This document shows, piece after piece, positions 5,828 through 9,518 of a stretch of DNA of 9,518 nt (position 1 is its first letter; the number at the start of each line of letters is the position of its first letter). The stretch lies in contig JBBSJP010000081.1 of assembly GCA_038257155.1 (NCBI GenBank), positions 1 to 9,518 on the forward strand, in the 5' to 3' direction. This DNA is from JANJTY01 sp038257155. GTDB lineage: Bacteria; Pseudomonadota; Gammaproteobacteria; Xanthomonadales; Xanthomonadaceae. The translations under genes and the position numbers were made by a program. The notes under the pieces were generated by a model. That model was not told the origin of the DNA and searched no databases. It saw only the letters and a program-made list of their open reading frames with translations.

Positions 5828-6027
5828 CTGTCGAATGGGAAACGCCCGGGCGGGAGTAACGCAGCAGCTCAATGCCGGAGCCACCCCGGGAATGAACAGC
5901 TGATTTCAGATCCGCCTTGCCGAAATAGGAAAAGCGGAATCCGGAGCCCGTTCTACTTTGTGAAGTCCGGAGAATCAGGAGTAGTCCAAGCTGACGTTCT
6001 GCCTCCCCTCTCGGCAACCTCTGGCGA
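5828..6027. other. Leader region of the diguanylate cyclase gene with an imperfect hairpin
   Basis: No gene was seen here. The region holds a perfect 10-bp palindrome CGCCCGGGCG (5843-5852) and an imperfect 9-bp hairpin (5909-5941; GAT-CCGC-c-TT / AA-GCGG-a-ATC). A stop codon in the frame of the downstream gene lies at 5992-5994, so the cyclase cannot start further upstream. No convincing promoter was identified. Confidence 0.35.
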
Positions 6028-7104
6028 ATGACCCGTACTGCAGCAGGCGATTCCGCGCCTGCTCCCGAAGCGAAACACTTGGCGGAAGGCGATCTCGAGC
6101 GACTCCGGGCCGAGCTTGCCGAAGTGCAGCGCAACCTGCTGGATTGCCAGGAATCGCATGAACGCAACCACGCCGCCTTATGCGCGATCGCCGACGGCAT
6201 CGCCATCGTCGATACGCAGGGATGCGTGACCCACCTAAACCCCGTGGCGTCGCACCTCATAGGATGCAAGGAAGAGGCCTGCCTTGGCCGTCCTCTCGCC
6301 AAGGTCGTGCAGTTCATCGACAACCAGGGCCGCTCGGTCGACGTGCTGTCCGATGGTTTCTGCAGCGACCCGAATGCAATCGTGTCCCTGGTCCGTCGCG
6401 ACGGGCACGTCATCCTGGTGGATGGCGCGGTGTCGCCCATCCACGCCCGAGACAGACGCCTGCTCGGCACGGTGGTCACCTTTCGCAATGTGACCGCTTC
6501 GACCAAGCTGGCTCGCGAGCTGACCTACCATGCCAACCACGACCCGTTGACCGGCCTGCACAACCGGCGCGCCTTCCACGCACAGCTGCAGCGCGCGATC
6601 ATCAATGCCAGCGAGTTCGGCAACGGCAATGCACTGCTGTACCTCGACCTGGACCGGTTCAAGGCCGTCAACGACAGTGGCGGACACCTGGCCGGTGATG
6701 AACTGCTGCGCCGGCTCGCGGTGCTTCTGAGCAAGCAGTTGCGCGAACACGACACCGTGGCGCGCCTGGGCGGAGACGAATTCGCGGTCCTGCTGGAGAA
6801 CTGCACTCCGGCGGACGCGTCCCTCGTGGCCGAGAAGATCCGCAACGCGGTGGTCGACTTCGCCTTCGCGTGGGACGGAGGGGAGTTCCGGATCGGCACC
6901 AGCATCGGCCTGGTCGAATTCAACGACGGAGACCTTTCGGTGGAAAATCTGATCGAGCTGGCCGACAGCATGTGCTACGTCGCCAAGGACGGCGGCCGCA
7001 ACCGCGTGGCGATCCACAGCGCCAAAGGCCATCGCGGCGTGCCCGACGGCCTGGATGTCTCCCATCGCCCCGGCGCGCGCAGGGACGAGGACAAGGGCTT
7101 CTAG
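6028..7104 (+). CDS. PAS-GGDEF diguanylate cyclase
   Basis: The product (358 residues) makes cyclic di-GMP from two GTP and has no membrane segment. A short helical, coiled-coil-like region (about 17-47) leads into a PAS sensor domain (about 48-157; IADGIAIVDTQGCVTHLNPVA to LGTVVTFRNVT). The linker ELTYHANHDPLTGLHNRRAF opens the GGDEF domain (about 163-328). The active-site motif GGDEF (248-252) is intact, and the metal-binding DLDRF Asp (207) is present. The inhibitory RxxD site is R239-E-H-D242, five residues before GGDEF, so product inhibition is expected. No EAL domain follows; the last 28 residues are polar and unstructured. The start has only a weak ribosome site, but no alternative start exists before an in-frame stop at 5992. 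The ligand of the PAS domain is not predictable from sequence. Confidence 0.93.
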   Translation: MTRTAAGDSAPAPEAKHLAEGDLERLRAELAEVQRNLLDCQESHERNHAALCAIADGIAIVDTQGCVTHLNPVASHLIGCKEEACLGRPLAKVVQFIDNQGRSVDVLSDGFCSDPNAIVSLVRRDGHVILVDGAVSPIHARDRRLLGTVVTFRNVTASTKLARELTYHANHDPLTGLHNRRAFHAQLQRAIINASEFGNGNALLYLDLDRFKAVNDSGGHLAGDELLRRLAVLLSKQLREHDTVARLGGDEFAVLLENCTPADASLVAEKIRNAVVDFAFAWDGGEFRIGTSIGLVEFNDGDLSVENLIELADSMCYVAKDGGRNRVAIHSAKGHRGVPDGLDVSHRPGARRDEDKGF

Positions 7105-7351
7105 ACCCTGTGCAACGAGGCACGAAGTGGACTCTGAATTTTTCTGTTCCCGCCCTGGGCGCACGTACGGCCCGCGGTCGAGCGGGCGCGTGCGGCCACT
7201 CGACGTCGCTGTTCATCGGCGTGGGATGAATCGGGACGAAGCTTGCCATTGGTCAGGCACGACCGGCGGTTTCGCGCCAGATCATTTCGTCGGAGCCGAG
7301 CATCCCCCTGTTGCATGAACCACCTTGCGCGGATTGACCGCTTTGTTGCGG
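7105..7351. other. Convergent intergenic region with hairpin and element-end-like motif
   Basis: The cyclase (plus) and the exporter (minus) converge here. Bases 7161-7193 form a strong hairpin: GCACG/CGTGC outside and GCCCGC-ggtcga-GCGGGC inside, with an uneven internal loop. No T-run follows on either strand, so it is a possible but unproven terminator. Bases 7121-7146 (gaagtggactctgaattttt) resemble the element ends at 5455-5482 and 5549-5575. Otherwise no feature was seen. Confidence 0.35.
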
Positions 7352-8350
7352 CTAGGCACCGCGGTCGGTCAGCAGGGGTCGCGTCGCGCGCCGGTCCCCG
7401 GCCACCGAGCGTGCCACCACCAGGCTGAAGGCGACGATCCCGGCCATCACGATCAGCGCGCCGCCGAGCGCGTGGCCCTGCGGCCACGCTTCGCCAAGCC
7501 ACAGCACCCCGATCAGGGTTGCGAACAGGATCTCGGCCGCCTGCATCGCCTCGGTCGCGGCGAGCGCGGTCGGATCGTTGCGGACCATGCCGGTGGCCTG
7601 GAAGAACAGGATCGTGGCGACGATGCCGGCACCCAGCGCCACTCCGCCGGCCAGCCACACCTGGCCCATCGGTGGCACGCCCGCGCGCTCGAAGGCGAAT
7701 GCCGCGACCAGCCACCACAGCGGCTGGCTGGCCAGGGTCATCCCGAACACGCGCTGGGTCGCGTTGAGCTCCACGCCCACGGTTTCCAGGTGCAGCAGCA
7801 GGCCGCGATTGCCGAGCGGGTAGGCGACCGCGCTCACGACCACCAGCACCAGCGCCATCCAGCCTTCACGATCGAGCCTGCCGCCCCCGTGGCCGAACTG
7901 CATCAGCAGGACGCCAGCGACGATCACCAGTCCGACCCCAAGCGCCGCGCGCGGGATCCGCGCGCGTGCATCGCGGTACAGCAGCGGCGCGCACAGCATC
8001 CCGGCGATGACGGTGACCTGGAAGGTGCCCGCCACCAGCCACGAGGGCCCGCTGGCCGCGGCAAAGCTCAGGCAAAGGTAGAACAACACGAAGCCTATGC
8101 CGCTCCACAGCAGCCACGGCCCCGGGTGCGCGCGCATCGCCCGCCACACCGGCGCGATGCCGCCCTGCAGCGGCATCACCAGCAGCAGCAGCGGCAGGGT
8201 GATCAGGTAACGCAGGCTCGCCGTCCAGGCCCAGTGGCCGCCCTCGAGCGCGACGGCGCGGTTGAAGACGTAGGTGCAGGTGAAGAACAGCGCCGACAAC
8301 AGCGCGATCGCGACCGCCCACAGCGCGACGTGACCGGTGCGCGCTGTCAT
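7352..8350 (-). CDS. EmrE-type multidrug resistance efflux transporter (DMT superfamily)
   Basis: The 332-residue product is almost wholly hydrophobic, with about ten predicted membrane helices, e.g. VALWAVAIALLSALFFTCTYV, YLITLPLLLLVMPL, LGVGLVIVAGVLLMQF and ALGGALIVMAGIVAFSLVVA. Two repeats of five helices are the mark of the drug/metabolite transporter superfamily. The FNRAVALEGGHWAWTASLRYL and TALAATEAMQAAEILFATLIGVLWLGE segments fit the multidrug resistance efflux family (Pfam EmrE). The substrate cannot be told from sequence. GGAG lies 7 bases before ATG 8350. The gene begins 26 bases after the azurin stop on the same strand, so the two are probably cotranscribed, although no functional link is obvious. 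Confidence 0.9.
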   Translation of the reverse strand: MTARTGHVALWAVAIALLSALFFTCTYVFNRAVALEGGHWAWTASLRYLITLPLLLLVMPLQGGIAPVWRAMRAHPGPWLLWSGIGFVLFYLCLSFAAASGPSWLVAGTFQVTVIAGMLCAPLLYRDARARIPRAALGVGLVIVAGVLLMQFGHGGGRLDREGWMALVLVVVSAVAYPLGNRGLLLHLETVGVELNATQRVFGMTLASQPLWWLVAAFAFERAGVPPMGQVWLAGGVALGAGIVATILFFQATGMVRNDPTALAATEAMQAAEILFATLIGVLWLGEAWPQGHALGGALIVMAGIVAFSLVVARSVAGDRRATRPLLTDRGA

Positions 8351-8376
8351 GAATGCACTCCGACCCCGATCCCTGC

Positions 8377-8955
8377 TTACTCGACCGCGATGCTGCCCTT
8401 CATGATCGCCGAGTGGCCCGGGAAGCTGCAGAAGAACTGGTACGGCCCGCCGTCCTCGATCTTGCTCACCGGGAAGGTGACCGAGGTCGTCTCGCCGCCA
8501 CCGATCATGCCGGTGTGGGCGATGACGCGCGCGTCGTCGGGCTTCACGTACGCGGCATCGATGCCGGCACCCATGCCCTCGGCCGCAACGGCCTGCACAT
8601 CGGCGGCGGTGGTGATCACCACGTTGTGCCCCATCGCGGCCACCGGCATCTGGCCGGTGTGTTTCAGGGTGATCGTGAACTCGCTGCACGACGCGGGCAC
8701 GGCGATCGAGCCAACGTTGAACTGCATCGCATCGCTGCCTTCGATCGAGGTGGCACAGTCGGCGACCACAGCCGCCGGCTTGTCGCTGCCGGTTGCGGCG
8801 GGAGCCGGTGTCGACATCGGGGTATCGACCGGGGCCGGCATGGCCGTCGGCGCGGGTGCGGCGGTGGTGGTGTCGGCGGTGTCGGGGGACTTGTCGCTGC
8901 AGGCCGCGACGGCAAGTGCGCATGACGCGGCGAGGAATGTGATGCGGATGTTCAT
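8377..8955 (-). CDS. azu: Azurin, lipoprotein form (blue copper electron carrier)
   Basis: The product (192 residues) has a lipobox VAAC with Cys19, so it is probably lipid-anchored rather than freely periplasmic. A Pro/Ala/Thr-rich linker (about 20-62) precedes the azurin domain, which opens at DCATSIEG. The copper ligands are all present: H110 (MGHNVVI), C176, H181 and M185 in CSFPGHSAIMKG, spaced exactly as in azurins (C, +5 H, +9 M). C67 and C90 are placed as the usual disulfide. Azurins pass electrons to terminal oxidases, nitrite reductase or peroxidases. The start at 8955 fits the signal sequence; the ribosome site (GGA, 9 bases before) is weak. The upstream region holds an FNR/Dnr-type box, which agrees with use at low oxygen. 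An EmrE-type exporter follows at 26 bases. Confidence 0.95.
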   Translation of the reverse strand: MNIRITFLAASCALAVAACSDKSPDTADTTTAAPAPTAMPAPVDTPMSTPAPAATGSDKPAAVVADCATSIEGSDAMQFNVGSIAVPASCSEFTITLKHTGQMPVAAMGHNVVITTAADVQAVAAEGMGAGIDAAYVKPDDARVIAHTGMIGGGETTSVTFPVSKIEDGGPYQFFCSFPGHSAIMKGSIAVE

Positions 8956-9054
8956 GCTGGTGGATCCATCAGTTGGGCAGTGCGCCATTATTCGCCATCC
9001 GCGCGGCCCTGGCAGTGAAACCGGGCGACCAGACCTCATGAGAATCGCGATCAG

Positions 9055-9068
9055 TTGACCTGGATCAG
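9055..9068. promoter_or_regulatory. FNR/Dnr-type regulator binding site between divergent genes
   Basis: TTGAC-CTGG-ATCAG matches the FNR/Dnr consensus TTGAT-N4-ATCAA at 8 of 10 positions with the correct spacer. It lies 70 bases upstream of the small gene (9138) and 100 bases upstream of azurin (8955). A class II site centred 41 bases before a start near 9103 would place a -10 near 9091-9096 (CATCCT, poor), so the small gene is the better target by distance. Regulation by oxygen or nitric oxide is inference. Confidence 0.6.
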
Positions 9069-9137
9069 GTGACGCCCCGGAACGGTCTTGCATCCTCTTC
9101 CCACCGGCACCTGCCGGCATGGTCGAAGGAAGCCTCC

Positions 9138-9356
9138 ATGCAGTTCGAACTGACCACCTGCACTCACGATGCCGCCACGCTCACCGCCGCACTGCGCCCG
9201 CTCGACCGTGATGCCCGCGGACACCTCGATGTGATCGCCACCGCCATCACCGAACAGGTGCAGAGAGCGCTGGAGCAGATCGGGTGCGCAGCCACGCTGT
9301 CGCAGGATGAAGTACATATCAGCGACGGCAGCACCTGCTGCGGCGGCTGCAGCTGA
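9138..9356 (+). CDS. Small protein with C-terminal Cys cluster, unknown function
   Basis: The product has 72 residues and no signal peptide: MQFELTTCTHDAATLTAAL, then a helical LDRDARGHLDVIATAITEQVQRALEQIG and a tail DGSTCCGGCS. The tail, with three Cys in six residues, and C8 near the start suggest metal or thiol chemistry; nothing more is visible. AAGGA lies 7-8 bases before ATG 9138, which is why the longer open frame from 9069 is not used. The FNR/Dnr-type box upstream and the divergent azurin suggest a link with low-oxygen or denitrification metabolism. The family was not recognised with certainty. Confidence 0.78.
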   Translation: MQFELTTCTHDAATLTAALRPLDRDARGHLDVIATAITEQVQRALEQIGCAATLSQDEVHISDGSTCCGGCS

Positions 9357-9518
9357 CCCACGCGGGCTGACGCGCAAGCTGGCCATGCGTCCCGCCCCAA
9401 GGTCGAAAGCCTGATTGCACCGATGACGTGACGACGCCGTCGGATGCTCACGGCCGCCAGAACATTGCGGGCAATGTCACGACCGGGTCTTTCCCGGGTC
9501 GCGTGGTTCAAGTCGCGA
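9357..9518. other. Downstream region without a recognised gene
   Basis: A hairpin at 9480-9501 (CGACCGGG-tcttt-CCCGGGTCG with one bulge) is the only structure seen. No T-run follows it, and it is 124 bases from the small gene's stop, so it is a weak terminator candidate. A minus-strand open frame from 9511 runs mostly antisense to the small gene and is not accepted. Confidence 0.3.

Noticed and set aside
6235..7164. Minus-strand open frame of 309 codons opposite the cyclase
   Set aside because: It is antisense to the PAS-GGDEF gene with all of its motifs intact.
8351..8923. Extension of the exporter frame upstream of 8350 to a 523-residue protein
   Set aside because: The extra part overlaps azurin in another frame and is Arg/His-rich. 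ATG 8350 has a good ribosome site and begins the hydrophobic protein.
7325..9058. Plus-strand open frame of 577 codons
   Set aside because: It is antisense to both the exporter and azurin, whose motifs are unmistakable. Its Gln/His/Arg-rich sequence is a typical antisense artefact.
9164..9511. Minus-strand open frame of 115 codons at the right edge
   Set aside because: It is mostly antisense to the small Cys-tailed gene, which has a good ribosome site. No family resemblance was recognised.

Overview
The window is GC-rich, tightly spaced proteobacterial DNA. The KaiC-like locus, the c-di-GMP enzyme, the azurin, two REP/RAYT families and the Cys-rich secreted protein together suggest a gammaproteobacterium of the Xanthomonadales/Lysobacteraceae type. 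That assignment is inference from gene content and style; no rRNA or other marker is present. Nearly all genes lie on the minus strand. The exceptions are a diguanylate cyclase (6028-7104) and a 72-residue Cys-tailed protein (9138-9356).

Left part (1-2040): a partial KaiC-like ATPase is translationally coupled to an upstream 137-aa protein. Beyond it lies a REP cluster built around an intact REP-associated tyrosine transposase (RAYT, 1267-1788). Each REP is a palindrome, GGCGGGTC-NN-GACCCGCC. Eight copies in the window have the tetranucleotide GGAG directly 5' of the hairpin. The RAYT lies between two inverted REPs with GGAG facing outward. A neighbouring 179-bp unit has the same two ends but has lost almost all of the RAYT gene, so it looks like an internally deleted, non-autonomous derivative.

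Middle part (2042-6027): a membrane-anchored helical protein; a secreted protein with a strong terminator and a Cys-rich tail; then a decayed second RAYT between inverted REPs of a different family (GTAG-CCCGGG...). The right-hand REP of that second family supplies the stop codon of a DsbA-fold 2-hydroxychromene-2-carboxylate isomerase-like gene. This gene is itself broken by a +1 shift in a run of five G. Next come a short inverted-repeat remnant and a third, partial copy of the first REP/RAYT unit.

Right part (6028-9518): a PAS-GGDEF diguanylate cyclase converges on a two-gene unit made of a lipoprotein azurin and an EmrE-type ten-helix exporter. The azurin is divergent from the small Cys-tailed gene. 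The region between them carries a 14-bp FNR/Dnr-type box, which suggests control by low oxygen or nitric oxide.

The most unusual content is the pair of REP/RAYT systems and their derivatives. The best-supported new points are the GGAG-marked REP family, the deleted derivative, the REP-supplied stop codon and the FNR-type box beside azurin.
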